This document shows, piece after piece, positions 7,376 through 15,214 of a stretch of 57,976 nt of DNA. Origin of the DNA: Oculatellaceae cyanobacterium Prado106 (GTDB lineage Bacteria; Cyanobacteriota; Cyanobacteriia; Elainellales; Elainellaceae); the NCBI GenBank assembly GCA_025454315.1, contig JALOOP010000005.1, positions 1-57,976 of the forward strand, read 5' to 3'. How positions within the stretch are numbered: position 1 is the stretch's first letter; every line of letters starts with the position of its first letter. Position numbers and translations under genes: made by a program. Below the pieces are notes generated by a model that did not search any database, had not been told where the DNA came from, and worked only from the letters and a program-made list of their open reading frames with translations.

Positions 7376-8326
7376 ATGGAAGGTTTCTTTGCATTCATCA
7401 TTGTGGCGCTGGGTGGCGCAAGCCTAGCAGGTTCCGTTCGGATTGTTAACCAGGGAAATGAAGCCCTAGTGGAACGGCTGGGCAGCTATAACAAAAAACT
7501 AACTCCTGGTTTGAATTTCACCCTTCCTTTTCTCGATCGGGTCGCCTACCAAGAAACCATTCGCGAAAAAGTACTCGATATTCCACCCCAGTCCTGCATC
7601 ACCCGAGATAACGTCTCAATCTCCGTGGATGCCGTCGTTTACTGGCGGATTGTCGATATGGAAAAAGCCTTCTACAAGGTGCAAAATTTGCAATCCGCCA
7701 TGGTCAACCTGGTGCTGACCCAAATCAGAGCCGAGATGGGACAACTCGAACTCGACCAAACCTTCACCGCCCGTACCGAAATCAACGAACTCCTGCTGCG
7801 CGAACTGGATATCTCCACCGATCCTTGGGGGGTGAAGGTGACCCGCGTTGAACTGCGAGACATTGTCCCGTCCAAGGCCGTTCAGGAGTCGATGGAACTG
7901 CAAATGTCCGCAGAACGCCGCAAACGAGCCGCCATCCTCACCTCTGAAGGCGACCGCGAATCCTCCGTCAACAGCGCCCGAGGCAAGGCCGATGCCCAGG
8001 TGCTAGATGCCGAAGCCCAACAAAAATCCCTCCTTCTGCGAGCCGAAGCCGAACAAAAGGCCACCATCATGCGCGCCCAGGCCGCTCGCCAGGAAAAGGT
8101 TTTGCAAGCCCAAGCGACTGCCGAAGCCTTGCAAATTATCGCCAAAACGCTACAAAGCGACCCCCATGCGGCTGAAGCCCTGCAATTTCTGATGGCGCAA
8201 AACTATCTGGATGTAGGCGGCAAAATTGGCACCAGCCCCAGCAGCAAGGTTATGTTCATGGACCCTCGCAGCATCCCCGCCACCATGGAGGGCATCCGCT
8301 CCATCATTGGAGAGGGCGAGAAATAG
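7376..8326 (+). CDS. SPFH (stomatin/paraslipin, QmcA-like) membrane protein
   Basis: 316 residues. An N-terminal membrane helix (about 3-22, [20 protein letters not shown]) is followed by the SPFH/band 7 domain (about 25-190): [28 protein letters not shown], and the [18 protein letters not shown] strand. A long Ala/Glu/Gln-rich coiled coil follows (about 190-260, [19 protein letters not shown]). The family forms oligomeric rings that organise membrane microdomains and modulate FtsH-type proteases. GGAGG precedes the ATG by six bases. It pairs with the upstream NfeD gene. Confidence 0.92.
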   Translation: MEGFFAFIIVALGGASLAGSVRIVNQGNEALVERLGSYNKKLTPGLNFTLPFLDRVAYQETIREKVLDIPPQSCITRDNVSISVDAVVYWRIVDMEKAFYKVQNLQSAMVNLVLTQIRAEMGQLELDQTFTARTEINELLLRELDISTDPWGVKVTRVELRDIVPSKAVQESMELQMSAERRKRAAILTSEGDRESSVNSARGKADAQVLDAEAQQKSLLLRAEAEQKATIMRAQAARQEKVLQAQATAEALQIIAKTLQSDPHAAEALQFLMAQNYLDVGGKIGTSPSSKVMFMDPRSIPATMEGIRSIIGEGEK

Positions 8327-8386
8327 TTCCATATAGATCTACTAACAGGGAGAGATCTGTTCATCCTCTAGACAGGAGGTAAACGA

Positions 8387-8401
8387 ATGCGCCTTTGTTA
8401 G
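8387..8401 (+). other. Four-codon mini-ORF with perfect Shine-Dalgarno
   Basis: AGGAGGT at 8374-8380 is the best ribosome-binding site in this region. Six bases later comes an ATG opening MRLC and stopping at TAG (8399-8401), 44 bp before the ATG of the secreted protein gene. It may be a leader peptide or the remains of an earlier start of that gene. Confidence 0.35.
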
Positions 8402-8445
8402 CGTTGATGGGTCACGTAAACTGTCACGCTAGGAGCAATCTGAAT

Positions 8446-8958
8446 ATGCGCTATCCTTTATCGATCAAGTCTTTTCTGGCAGTGTTGGGAGCCGCTGGAG
8501 TCGGTGTGCTAATGGGGGCACCTGCTATGGCTCAATCCGCCGGGGTTCCTGAGTTTCGTCTCTCTAACGAAGGGTTTAGAATTCTCTGTGTTCGTTCTCC
8601 CCTCAACTCTCTCTGCCGAGGCGGCGGCACCTACGATTCGAGTGCAACTTACCAAAACGAAACCCGCAGCGATCGCCTCACCCCCGAAATCGATGCTCTG
8701 CGATCGCCCAGTGGCACCACTGCCCCCACCCAAACGCTCCCCAGCGAAAGCCCAGTGCCCTCTTCCCCCGGCGAACCCAGCCCCGGCAACCGAGGCGACA
8801 GCCGTTTCCCCGAATCCTCTAACCCATCCAACACTCCGTCCAGCAGCCCGTCCGGCAATTCGTTAAGCGCCCCCAGCAACACTACGGCTCCCACCCAAAC
8901 CCTCCCCAGCGAAAGCGAAGTGCCATCCTCTCCCGGACAGCCCGCTCCTCGTTTTTAA
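8446..8958 (+). CDS. Secreted Pro/Ser-rich protein of unknown function
   Basis: 170 residues from the ATG at 8446, which has AGGAG ten bases upstream; an in-frame TTG at 8395 would add 17 residues. A signal peptide is clear (MRYPLSIKSFLAVLGAAGVG, then VLMGAPAMAQS, cleavage after AMA or AQS). The short mature domain has two cysteines (FRILCVRSPLNSLCRGGG), possibly a disulfide. The C-terminal half is disordered and carries two copies of a TTAPTQTLPSESxVPSSPGxP unit separated by about 50 residues. No known domain is recognised; a cell-wall-spanning or linker role is only a guess. Confidence 0.6.
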   Translation: MRYPLSIKSFLAVLGAAGVGVLMGAPAMAQSAGVPEFRLSNEGFRILCVRSPLNSLCRGGGTYDSSATYQNETRSDRLTPEIDALRSPSGTTAPTQTLPSESPVPSSPGEPSPGNRGDSRFPESSNPSNTPSSSPSGNSLSAPSNTTAPTQTLPSESEVPSSPGQPAPRF

Positions 8959-8985
8959 TCCTTCCTAATTGTCAATCTGATCGAT

Positions 8986-9024
8986 AAGAAGTACAGCGGG
9001 AAGTCGAGTCCTGCTGTACTTCTT
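8986..9024 (+). terminator. Hairpin after the secreted protein gene
   Basis: The arms AAGAAGTACAGCGGG and CCTGCTGTACTTCTT form a 15-bp stem (one G-U) with a nine-base loop. The following T-run is weak (TTGCTGTG). Probably the 3' end of the preceding transcript. Confidence 0.6.
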
Positions 9025-9036
9025 GCTGTGAGTTGG

Positions 9037-9100
9037 CTAGCCCAATGATTTGCTAGCCCAATGATTTGCTAGCCCAATGATTGACTAGCCCAATGATTGA
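9037..9100. repeat. 16-bp tandem repeat, four copies
   Basis: Four units of CTAGCCCAATGATTTG/CTAGCCCAATGATTGA stand head to tail and run into the 3' end of the XRE-type gene, whose last codons (CTAGCC on the plus strand) match the start of the unit. On the minus strand each unit repeats the TAG stop, so the array looks like slippage or duplication of the gene's 3' end. Confidence 0.85.
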
Positions 9101-9515
9101 CTAGCCTACATTGGCAATAACTTGCCCAATCTCTTGAGGCGTTGCTCCTGTTGCCAACATTGCCCGAATCAATAATTCGATCGACACTGAAGCATCTCCG
9201 TTTTCCGCTTTGGCAATCCGAGGCTGGCTAGAACCCATGTGAGAAGCAAGTTCGCTTTGAGTCATCATCTTTTGACGGCGATCTTTTAAGCTTTTGCTTA
9301 GGGCAAGTATGAACTACGCTATCGTATAGACGAATGGGATTTCCCCGCCTCCGCCTAACGCTTGGGATTTCTGACGTTTCTTCGCTCCAAGTTACCGCAT
9401 ACTTCCGCTTAATTTCAACCATGGTGTTCTCTTCTGGCGTTAGCTCCAAGAAATCTGAAACCGTGCCAACTTTCCAGCCTTTAGATTCCAGTAAATCCCG
9501 TTTAGCTTGTTCCAT
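9101..9515 (-). pseudogene. XRE/HTH regulator (HigA-like antitoxin) broken by a 100-bp insertion
   Basis: The minus strand from the ATG at 9515 reads MEQAKRDLLESKGWKVGTVS, then DFLELTPEENTMVEIK. After 100 bases (9308-9407) the homologous frame resumes as LALSKSLKDRRQKMMTQSEL, then ASHMGSSQPRIAKAENGDASVSIELLIRAMLATGATPQEIGQVIANVG and stops at 9101-9103. The second part is a standard XRE helix-turn-helix (TQSELAxxMGSSQPRIAKAE). The insertion length is not a multiple of three and shifts the frame, so no full protein can be made; the original would be about 105 residues. Such proteins are usually antitoxins of RelE/HigB toxins or small regulators. No toxin is seen beside it. Confidence 0.7.
9308..9407. 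mobile_element. 100-bp insertion with short terminal inverted repeats (MITE-like)
   Basis: This segment interrupts the XRE-type gene between codons AAG and CTT. Near its ends it carries AAGTATG and CATACTT, seven-base inverted repeats (the first includes flanking AAG on the plus strand). Inside are two copies of GGGATTTC/TGGGATTTC. No coding capacity is evident apart from a frame reading GNPIRLYDSVVHT on the minus strand. The size and structure suggest a non-autonomous element; the parent transposase is not identified. Confidence 0.5.
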
Positions 9516-9547
9516 CGCCTCTCCCCTGCTGGTCAATGTCGTAATGA

Positions 9548-9790
9548 TCTGTCATCGAAATCATCCAGTTTCTAGCTAGCCAAAGCCGATCGCTACAATC
9601 TCAGCCCTACAGGCAATTCATCCAAGAAAATCCAGAGTTCAATACCCGGTTATGCCAAAAAGTAACGAGTTACTGGAGTTGCTACTTCTGGAGGCAGACC
9701 TCCCGTTTCAAGGATCATCCTGGGTACCAGGTTTTAGAAACAATCGGCGTTTGGCAGCCCGAGATTGCGTCCAAGTTAGTCAAGCGCTGA
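9548..9790 (+). pseudogene. 80-codon reading frame without a start codon
   Basis: Between TGA stops at 9545 and 9788 the plus strand reads SVIEIIQFLASQSRSLQSQP, then YRQFIQENPEFNTRLCQKVTSYW and FWRQTSRFKDHPGYQVLETIGVWQPEIASKLVKR. The aromatic-rich, well-mixed composition looks protein-like, but there is no ATG, GTG or TTG in frame. A second open stretch in the same frame follows the TGA. It is probably the remains of a gene whose 5' part has been lost; the family is not recognised. Confidence 0.35.
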
Positions 9791-9908
9791 CAATCCCCGC
9801 CGATCGCCCTACCCATTGCGCTATTCTTAGAATCGTTGGCGATCGCTCCCCTTATCCAACTGGTCGATCGCTTCATCGACCCGCCTATCGGTCAACCGGG
9901 AGAACTTC

Positions 9909-10619
9909 ATGAAATTTGGTGTCATTGTCTTTCCAGGGTCAAACTGCGATCGAGATGTCGCAATGGTGGTTCAGGATATTTTGCAGCAGCCGACGCGCAT
10001 GGTTTGGCATGAGGAGAGCGATATCAGCGACCTGGATGTGGTCATTATTCCGGGTGGCTTCAGCTATGGTGATTATCTGCGATGTGGTGCGATCGCCCGG
10101 TTCTCCCCAGCCCTTCAGGCGACCCTGCAACATGCCGAGCAAGGCAAGTTTGTCCTGGGCATTTGTAATGGCTTCCAGGTGCTAACCGAGACAGGACTGC
10201 TGCCCGGTGCGTTGATGCGAAATCGAGATTTGCATTTTGTGTGCGATCGCGTTCCCCTACGAGTCGAGCGCAACGACCTGCCCTGGACACAAAACTACGA
10301 ACAGGGTCAGGTGATTACTCTACCGATCGCCCACGGCGAGGGCAACTATTACGCAGACCCCGCCACCCTCGAAGCACTAGAGCGCGATCGCCAGGTGCTG
10401 TTCCGCTACTGCACCCCCTCTGGCGAAACCACCGCAGCAGGCAACCCCAATGGCTCACTCAACAACATTGCCGGAATCTGCAACCAACGCGGCAACGTCA
10501 TGGGCATGATGCCTCACCCTGAACGCGCCTCTGACCCCATGCTGGGTTGCACCGATGGACTCCATCTATTTAAGGGACTTCTACTGGCCAACGAAAGCCG
10601 ACAGTTAGTCCATTCCTAG
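9909..10619 (+). CDS. purQ: Phosphoribosylformylglycinamidine synthase, glutaminase subunit
   Basis: 236 residues. The class I glutamine amidotransferase motifs are complete: MKFGVIVFPGSNCDRDV at the start, IIPGGFSYGDYLRCGAIA, the nucleophile elbow VLGICNGFQVLTE (Cys near 88), and MGMMPHPERASDP for the catalytic His-Glu. PurQ supplies ammonia to PurL for converting FGAR to FGAM in purine synthesis; PurS is the third partner and often lies just upstream in cyanobacteria, but it is not here. GGGAG precedes the ATG by seven bases. A strong terminator follows. Confidence 0.95.
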   Translation: MKFGVIVFPGSNCDRDVAMVVQDILQQPTRMVWHEESDISDLDVVIIPGGFSYGDYLRCGAIARFSPALQATLQHAEQGKFVLGICNGFQVLTETGLLPGALMRNRDLHFVCDRVPLRVERNDLPWTQNYEQGQVITLPIAHGEGNYYADPATLEALERDRQVLFRYCTPSGETTAAGNPNGSLNNIAGICNQRGNVMGMMPHPERASDPMLGCTDGLHLFKGLLLANESRQLVHS

Positions 10620-10635
10620 TGCAGAGTCTACAGAT

Positions 10636-10684
10636 CTGATGTGCAGAAGGAGGGAGGCTTTGCCCCCCTCCTTCTGCACATCAG
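10636..10684 (+). terminator. Strong intrinsic terminator after purQ
   Basis: A nearly perfect 19-bp stem (CTGATGTGCAGAAGGAGGG against its complement ending at 10684) with a loop of about ten bases is followed by CTTTTCTC. On the minus strand the stem ends the opposite gene's downstream region, so it may serve both purQ and the convergent universal stress gene. Confidence 0.85.
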
Positions 10685-10715
10685 CTTTTCTCAAAAAACC
10701 TAGAAGTAGAAAGCT

Positions 10716-11144
10716 CTAACCTAATTTGGGCTTCACCACCAGCACCGAACAGTGAGCCTCTTCTACAACCTGCCCACTGACCGAACCCTGAAGAATCCGG
10801 CTCATCCCAGTCAACCCCCGGCTGCCAATCACAATTAGCTCAGCCTGATGAATATTAGCCAACCGCACAATCTCTTCCGCCGGATCACCGGTGACAATTT
10901 CCAATGCGCTCTTGCAGGGAATCTGCGCCTGGTAGGTCTGGAGCTTCTCTAAAGACTGCTGGGGAATAGTTTCAGTGTCAGCTTGGGGGCGATCGACAGC
11001 CACATCAGGGTCACTGTCGGCATTGGCAACCACATGGGCAAGCACGACCTCCGCTACTCCTTCCAACTGAAACTGAAGCAGTGTCTCCACCACCTGATCA
11101 GACAAGTCTGAATGATCCAGCGCAACTAAAATTTTTTTCAACAT
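10716..11144 (-). CDS. Universal stress protein, UspA family
   Basis: 142 residues from the ATG at 11144: MLKKILVALDHSDLSDQVVE, central HVVANADSDPD, and the ATP-binding G-x2-G-x9-G-S signature in VIGSRGLTGMSRILQGSVSG near residues 112-130, ending CSVLVVKPK. The ATP-binding type forms dimers and modulates survival under stress; no partner is next to it. The frame extends eight codons upstream, but the internal Met begins the conserved strand. It converges on purQ. Confidence 0.92.
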   Translation of the reverse strand: MLKKILVALDHSDLSDQVVETLLQFQLEGVAEVVLAHVVANADSDPDVAVDRPQADTETIPQQSLEKLQTYQAQIPCKSALEIVTGDPAEEIVRLANIHQAELIVIGSRGLTGMSRILQGSVSGQVVEEAHCSVLVVKPKLG

Positions 11145-11192
11145 ATGCCTCTCAAGCCAGCTTCCCAATGGTCGCGAGTCTTCTCAACTTAG

Positions 11193-11430
11193 CATGTTCG
11201 GGGAGTGGGGAGTGGGGAGTGGGGAGTGGGGAGTGGGGAGTGGGGAGTGGGGAGTGGGGAGTAGATGGGTGGATGGGTGGATGGGTGGATGGATAGATGG
11301 GTGGATGGGTGGGAATTTAATCTTCTCTATAAACTTTTCGCCTTTCCCCTTTCGCCTTTCGCCTTTCCCCTTTCGCCTTTCCCCTTCCCCCTTCCCCCTC
11401 CGCGTCTCTGCGTCTCTGCGATTTAAATTT
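11193..11430 (+). repeat. Composite simple-repeat element, plus orientation
   Basis: Three modules in series: about nine GGGGAGT heptamers (11200-11263), GGATGGGT-type octamers (11264-11312), a short AT-rich spacer, then CGCCTTTCCCCTTT-type pyrimidine repeats (11337-11401) ending in CGCGTCTCTGCGTCTCTGCG (11401-11420). The same three modules occur in reversed order and strand at 30963-31112. Heptamer arrays of this kind resemble the STRR repeats described in filamentous cyanobacteria. Confidence 0.85.
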
Positions 11431-11500
11431 GTTCCGGCTAATACTCCGCCCATCCCCTAGCTAAACATGCAGGATGTCTTCTTCGGAGAATCTACAGCAA

Positions 11501-11533
11501 ACAGGCTAGGTGATGTTCATCAACCTAGCCTGT
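11501..11533 (-). terminator. Hairpin after hisD
   Basis: The arms ACAGGCTAGG and CCTAGCCTGT (ten perfect base pairs, extended imperfectly to 11498-11536) lie 23 bp beyond the hisD stop. The T-run on the minus strand is short (TTTGCTG), so the strength is uncertain. Confidence 0.6.
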
Positions 11534-11555
11534 AGAGTTTCTTCAGATGTCACCG

Positions 11556-12854
11556 TTATTCTTCCAGCATTCTCAGCTTGACCGAATCAGCATGAGACGG
11601 TAGACCTTCAGCAGTAGCCAGGGTGTCGATCGCCCCAGCCATCTGCTGCAATGCCTTGTGGGAGTACTGAATTAGACTAGAGTGCTTCATAAACACCTCA
11701 ACGCCCAGAGGAGAAGCATAGCGGGCAGAACCGGAGGTAGGCAGCGTGTGGTTGGGGCCTGCCAGGTAATCGCCGACCGCTTCGGGGGTGGAGTTGCCCA
11801 GGAAAATGGCTCCGGCGTGGCGGATATGTTCCAGGAGTTCCCAGGGTTCGGCGACTTCCAGTTCGAGGTGTTCTGGGGCGAATTCGTTGGAGAGTTCGGC
11901 GGCGGCTTCCAGGGAATCGACGACGATGACGAGGCCATAGTGGGCGATCGCTTTCTCCGTCAAAATCTTGCGGGTATGGTTGAGAAGCTGTTGCTTGACT
12001 TCCAGAACCACCTGATTGGCCAGATCTTTATCAGTGGTGATCAGGATGGCTGCGGCGATCGGGTCATGTTCGGCTTGCGCCAGCATATCTGCGGCGACAT
12101 GAACCGGATTAGCGGCTCCATCAGCAATAATCAGCACCTCAGAGGGGCCTGCCAGCGAATCAATACCGACCGTGCCATAGACCAACTTTTTGGCCAGGGT
12201 GACATAGATATTGCCAGGGCCGGTGATGACATCGACCTTGGGGATGGTTTCGGTGCCGTAGGCCATAGCGGCGATCGCCTGTGCCCCACCGATCCGATAA
12301 ATTTCCTGGACACCCGCTTCTTGAGCCGCAACTAAGACCGCAGGATTGACCAGCTTATCGGGGCCGGGAGGCGTAGCGATGACAATGCGAGGAACCTTGG
12401 CGACCTTGGCGGGAATCGCGTTCATGATCACGGTGCTGGGGTAGGCGGCGCGGCCTCCAGGGACATATAGTCCTGCGCGATCGACCGGGGTATAGCGCTT
12501 GCCCAACACGACTTCATCCTCGCCAAACTGCACCCAGCTCTTGGGCACTCGCTGACGATGGAACGCCTCTACTTGGCAACAGGCTAGCCGGATCGCCTCT
12601 AGAAGTTCTTGCGAAACCTGCTGATAGGCCGCATCTAACTCTGCCCCACTAATCCGCAGTTCTTCAGGCTTTAGGTGTACCTGATCATATTCTTCCGTGT
12701 AGTGCAATACGGCTCGATTGCCTTGCCGCTTAACGGCTTGCAGCACTTCGCGAACCGTTGCCTCTTTATGAACAACCTGGTCATCGTGGGTGCGATCGCA
12801 GATTCGTCGCAATTCGTTGAGTGCCTCAGCCCGCTGAGTGATAATTCGCAGCAT
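11556..12854 (-). CDS. hisD: Histidinol dehydrogenase
   Basis: 432 residues from the ATG at 12854 (MLRIITQRAEALNELRRICD). It oxidises L-histidinol to L-histidine in two NAD-dependent steps with a bound zinc. Family motifs seen: GRAAYPSTVIMNAIPAKVA, GGAQAIAAMAYGTETIP, DVITGPGNIYVTLAK, AGPSEVLIIAD, LAQAEHDPIA (zinc ligands Gln and His), EFAPEHLELE (catalytic Glu-His) and GPNHTLPTSGSARYASPLG. The frame extends 17 codons upstream, outside the family's usual N-terminus. It is a single gene here, as usual in cyanobacteria, where his genes are scattered. Confidence 0.95.
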   Translation of the reverse strand: MLRIITQRAEALNELRRICDRTHDDQVVHKEATVREVLQAVKRQGNRAVLHYTEEYDQVHLKPEELRISGAELDAAYQQVSQELLEAIRLACCQVEAFHRQRVPKSWVQFGEDEVVLGKRYTPVDRAGLYVPGGRAAYPSTVIMNAIPAKVAKVPRIVIATPPGPDKLVNPAVLVAAQEAGVQEIYRIGGAQAIAAMAYGTETIPKVDVITGPGNIYVTLAKKLVYGTVGIDSLAGPSEVLIIADGAANPVHVAADMLAQAEHDPIAAAILITTDKDLANQVVLEVKQQLLNHTRKILTEKAIAHYGLVIVVDSLEAAAELSNEFAPEHLELEVAEPWELLEHIRHAGAIFLGNSTPEAVGDYLAGPNHTLPTSGSARYASPLGVEVFMKHSSLIQYSHKALQQMAGAIDTLATAEGLPSHADSVKLRMLEE

Positions 12855-12905
12855 CGCCACATGGTGTGAAGGAACGGATGATTCTAGAAACCAGTTCTGT
12901 AACAA

Positions 12906-13396
12906 CTAATTTCTTATAGCTTAACTGGATTTTCAAGGGTTGAGGAAACGGGTTGAACTCGTGAATCCAAATCGTCCTATCAAAATTTCCAATCAAATAC
13001 CTCTAACCCTAAGAAGATTTGAATTTACAGTCCTTTTTTATTCCTGTCAGGAAGTTTTATTCAATTCATTTTTGATTCATGACATTTGATTCTTCCCATT
13101 AAGCCAAGTCCCTGGATGATCAATGCCTTCATCCCCAAATTCGCCCCCATAAACTTGCTGCTCCAATACTGCTGCTCAAATATTGCTGCTCAAATATTGC
13201 TGCTCCAATTTAGCTATCGAACTAGCTTTGCCATCGAACTAGCTTTAGCCATCGAACTAGCTATTGAATAGGCTTGATATTAGTACAAATGTTTCAAAAA
13301 GCCAAGAAAAATATTTTTAGCATTTTAGCCAATTGTTCGCTACGATTGTAGATCGCAAAAAGTATACACACCTTCCCAACTTACTAAGAATTAACC
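12906..13396. other. Non-coding region upstream of rpsT
   Basis: No gene is seen. It contains two tandem arrays (13156-13211 and 13216-13268, listed separately) in an otherwise AT-rich space between divergent hisD and rpsT. No convincing -35/-10 pair was found for rpsT. Confidence 0.55.
13156..13268. repeat. Two adjacent tandem arrays, 14-bp x4 and 17-18-bp x3
   Basis: Positions 13156-13211 are four 14-bp units (TGCTGCTCCAATAC, TGCTGCTCAAATAT twice, TGCTGCTCCAATTT). Positions 13216-13268 are three units of ATCGAACTAGCTTTGCC/ATCGAACTAGCTTTAGCC/ATCGAACTAGCTATTGAA. They lie in the rpsT upstream region. Confidence 0.85.
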
Positions 13397-13699
13397 GTGG
13401 CAAACATCAAGTCTGCGCTCAAGCGCGTCGAGATTGCGGAACGCAACCGCCTCCATAACAAATCCTACAAATCAGCGGTCAAAACCCTGATGAAGAAGTA
13501 CTTCGCTGCGGTCAACGCCCATGCCGCAAACCCCAGCGACGAAACTCAGCAGGTCGTCCAACAGTCCATGTCCAACGCCTTCAGCAAAATCGATCGCGCT
13601 GTCAAGCGTGGTGTCCTGCACCCCAACACTGGAGCGCGCAAAAAGGCAAGATTGGCCAGAGCCCTTAAAGCCCAACAGGCTCAACAAGCGGCATCCTAA
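13397..13699 (+). CDS. rpsT: 30S ribosomal protein S20
   Basis: 100 residues with a GTG start at 13397 ([20 protein letters not shown]). It has the usual basic helical-bundle composition: [44 protein letters not shown]20 binds the 5' domain of 16S rRNA early in assembly. It heads the rpsT-tatD-rpoB-rpoC1-rpoC2 order typical of cyanobacteria. The Gln/Ala-rich tail ([10 protein letters not shown]) is ordinary. Confidence 0.97.
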   Translation: MANIKSALKRVEIAERNRLHNKSYKSAVKTLMKKYFAAVNAHAANPSDETQQVVQQSMSNAFSKIDRAVKRGVLHPNTGARKKARLARALKAQQAQQAAS

Positions 13700-13786
13700 T
13701 CAGCCAGCGTTGGCAGATGGGATGTGAGCAAGCCGTAACCTCCCACTCTTTTTACAGCAGCTTAATAGCCGCTCATACAAGTGCCA

Positions 13787-14575
13787 ATGCAACTGATCGA
13801 CACCCATGTTCACATCAACTTCGACAGCTTTGAGCCAGACCTAGAGGTTGTGGCTCAAAATTGGCGTGAAGCAGGTGTTGTCCGCCTCGTTCACTCCTGT
13901 GTCGAACCCGCTGAGTTCACTCAAATTCAAGCGATCGCCAACCGCTTCCCCGAAGTCTCCTTTGCCGTCGGCCTCCATCCCCTGGATGTCGATAAATGGA
14001 CTTCCGACTCGGCCACCCAGATCCTGGCGTTGGCCGAGTCTGACGCGAGAGTGGTGGCGATCGGGGAAATGGGACTGGACTTCTACAAGGCCGAAAACCG
14101 ATCGCTCCAGGAGCAAGTCTTCTGGGAGCAATTGGCGATCGCCCACAGCCTCAACCGCCCCATCATTGTCCACTGCCGCGATGCTGCCGAAGCCATGGCC
14201 GATTTGCTCAGCAAGTTCCAGGCTGAGCAAGGCCACATCCAAGGCGTGATGCACTGCTGGAGCGGCACCCCTGAAGAAACCCAATGGTTCCTCGACCTGG
14301 GCTTCTACATCAGCTTCAGTGGCATTGTCACCTTCAAAAACGCAACCCAGGTTCAGGCTTCTGCCCAAATGGTACCGAGCGATCGCCTCCTGATCGAAAC
14401 CGACTGCCCCTTCCTCTCTCCCGTCCCCAAACGCGGAGAGCGCCGCAACCAACCCGCCTACGTGCGCTACGTCGCGGAACAAGTCGCAAAGTTGCGAGGC
14501 ATCCCCCTCGAAACCCTGGCTGAACAAACGACAGCGAACGCATGTGAGCTATTTGGTTTAAGTCTGAGTGAATGA
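13787..14575 (+). CDS. tatD: TatD-family metal-dependent deoxyribonuclease
   Basis: 262 residues from the ATG at 13787; a GTG two codons upstream (13781) is also possible. The TIM-barrel metal ligands are present: H-x-H in [13 protein letters not shown], Glu in [11 protein letters not shown], His in IIVHCRDA, His in GVMHCWSGT, and Asp in [12 protein letters not shown]. TatD proteins are 3'-5' exonucleases or phosphoesterases acting in DNA repair and RNA quality control. It lies 87 bp after rpsT in the same direction. Confidence 0.94.
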   Translation: MQLIDTHVHINFDSFEPDLEVVAQNWREAGVVRLVHSCVEPAEFTQIQAIANRFPEVSFAVGLHPLDVDKWTSDSATQILALAESDARVVAIGEMGLDFYKAENRSLQEQVFWEQLAIAHSLNRPIIVHCRDAAEAMADLLSKFQAEQGHIQGVMHCWSGTPEETQWFLDLGFYISFSGIVTFKNATQVQASAQMVPSDRLLIETDCPFLSPVPKRGERRNQPAYVRYVAEQVAKLRGIPLETLAEQTTANACELFGLSLSE

Positions 14576-14772
14576 GAAGGGAAAAAGACAAAGGGATTTC
14601 AAGGGATTAATTCGTTGAGATTCCGCCAAGGTTCAAGACTCCTACAATAATCTCTCAATGATTCATTCCGAGAAGAATCATCAAGCCACTCCCCCTTCCC
14701 CTTTTCCCTTTTCCCCCCTCAAACTCTCGAACACAAATCAGAAAGCATACGTCATAATAAGGAGAGGCAGTG

Positions 14773-14850
14773 ATGAGAAATTCTGATGGATGCAGCGAAC
14801 CGTTGATAGAACTTGACTTAAGGCTTGATCACCTCAGATTCCTCCCCTAA
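14773..14850 (+). CDS. Possible 25-residue small protein
   Basis: AAGGAG at 14759-14764 stands nine bases before an ATG that opens MRNSDGCSEPLIELDLRLDH, then LRFLP and stop. It has no match I recognise. It ends 28 bp before the rpoB promoter -35 box, so it would belong to the tatD transcript. Confidence 0.25.
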   Translation: MRNSDGCSEPLIELDLRLDHLRFLP

Positions 14851-14878
14851 ATTTGCCTAAAGTTGGAGGTTCAGAGAG

Positions 14879-14907
14879 TTGACAGACACTGTAGTATGCG
14901 TTATGCT
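14879..14907 (+). promoter_or_regulatory. Sigma70-type promoter for rpoB operon
   Basis: A perfect TTGACA (14879-14884), a 17-base spacer, then TATGCT (14902-14907). The start site would be near 14914, giving an rpoB leader of about 300 nt with an attenuator-like hairpin inside. Confidence 0.55.
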
Positions 14908-15013
14908 CTCCCTGCCATAAAATTATCCTAGCCCTAACTCTATCTATTGAAATCTCTCTTGAAGAATTTCTCAAGTCCAGTTCTAGACCCCACTTGAGCC
15001 TACATTAATGGGA

Positions 15014-15045
15014 TCAGTCTTCACTCTACGAAGACTGACATTTTT
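15014..15045 (+). terminator. Attenuator-like hairpin in rpoB leader
   Basis: A perfect nine-base stem TCAGTCTTC (15014-15022) / GAAGACTGA (15030-15038), seven-base loop, then CATTTTTGCGTTTTTC. It lies about 170 bp upstream of rpoB and about 100 bp downstream of the predicted promoter, so it would either end short leader transcripts (attenuation) or, if the promoter call is wrong, end tatD transcripts. Confidence 0.6.
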
Positions 15046-15214
15046 GCGTTTTTCTACATCTTGCTTGAAATTTTCCCCTTGGGTCGTTCGTTGTTCAGCG
15101 ATTTCATCGTGCAATCCCTTGCATCGAAAGACCCTTGCATCTTAACCGATGTTTATCTCGATCCCATCACCTTAAGGGTAACTCCCCCTAAGACTGACCT
15201 ACTTGAGGAGCCGC

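Larger units (their letters stand above)
14576..15214. other. Long tatD-rpoB spacer and rpoB leader
   Basis: No large gene is seen. It holds a C-rich run (14690-14717), a 25-codon ORF with a good ribosome-binding site (14773-14850), a sigma70-type promoter (14879-14907) and a hairpin with T-run (15014-15045). A pyrimidine-rich leader of about 300 nt to rpoB would result. Confidence 0.6.

Noticed and set aside
9308-9407. Right end of an IS200/IS605-type element
   Set aside because: The minus frame ending GNPIRLYDSVVHT faintly recalls some TnpB tails, but no further support exists in the sequence.
11193-11312. CRISPR array from the regular repeats
   Set aside because: Units are 7-8 bp without spacers; it is a microsatellite-type array.
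11682-12335. 217-codon plus-strand frame opposite hisD
   Set aside because: Antisense shadow with Gly/Asp-rich low-complexity composition.
13841-14527. 228-codon minus-strand frame opposite tatD
   Set aside because: Antisense shadow; tatD motifs on the plus strand are complete.
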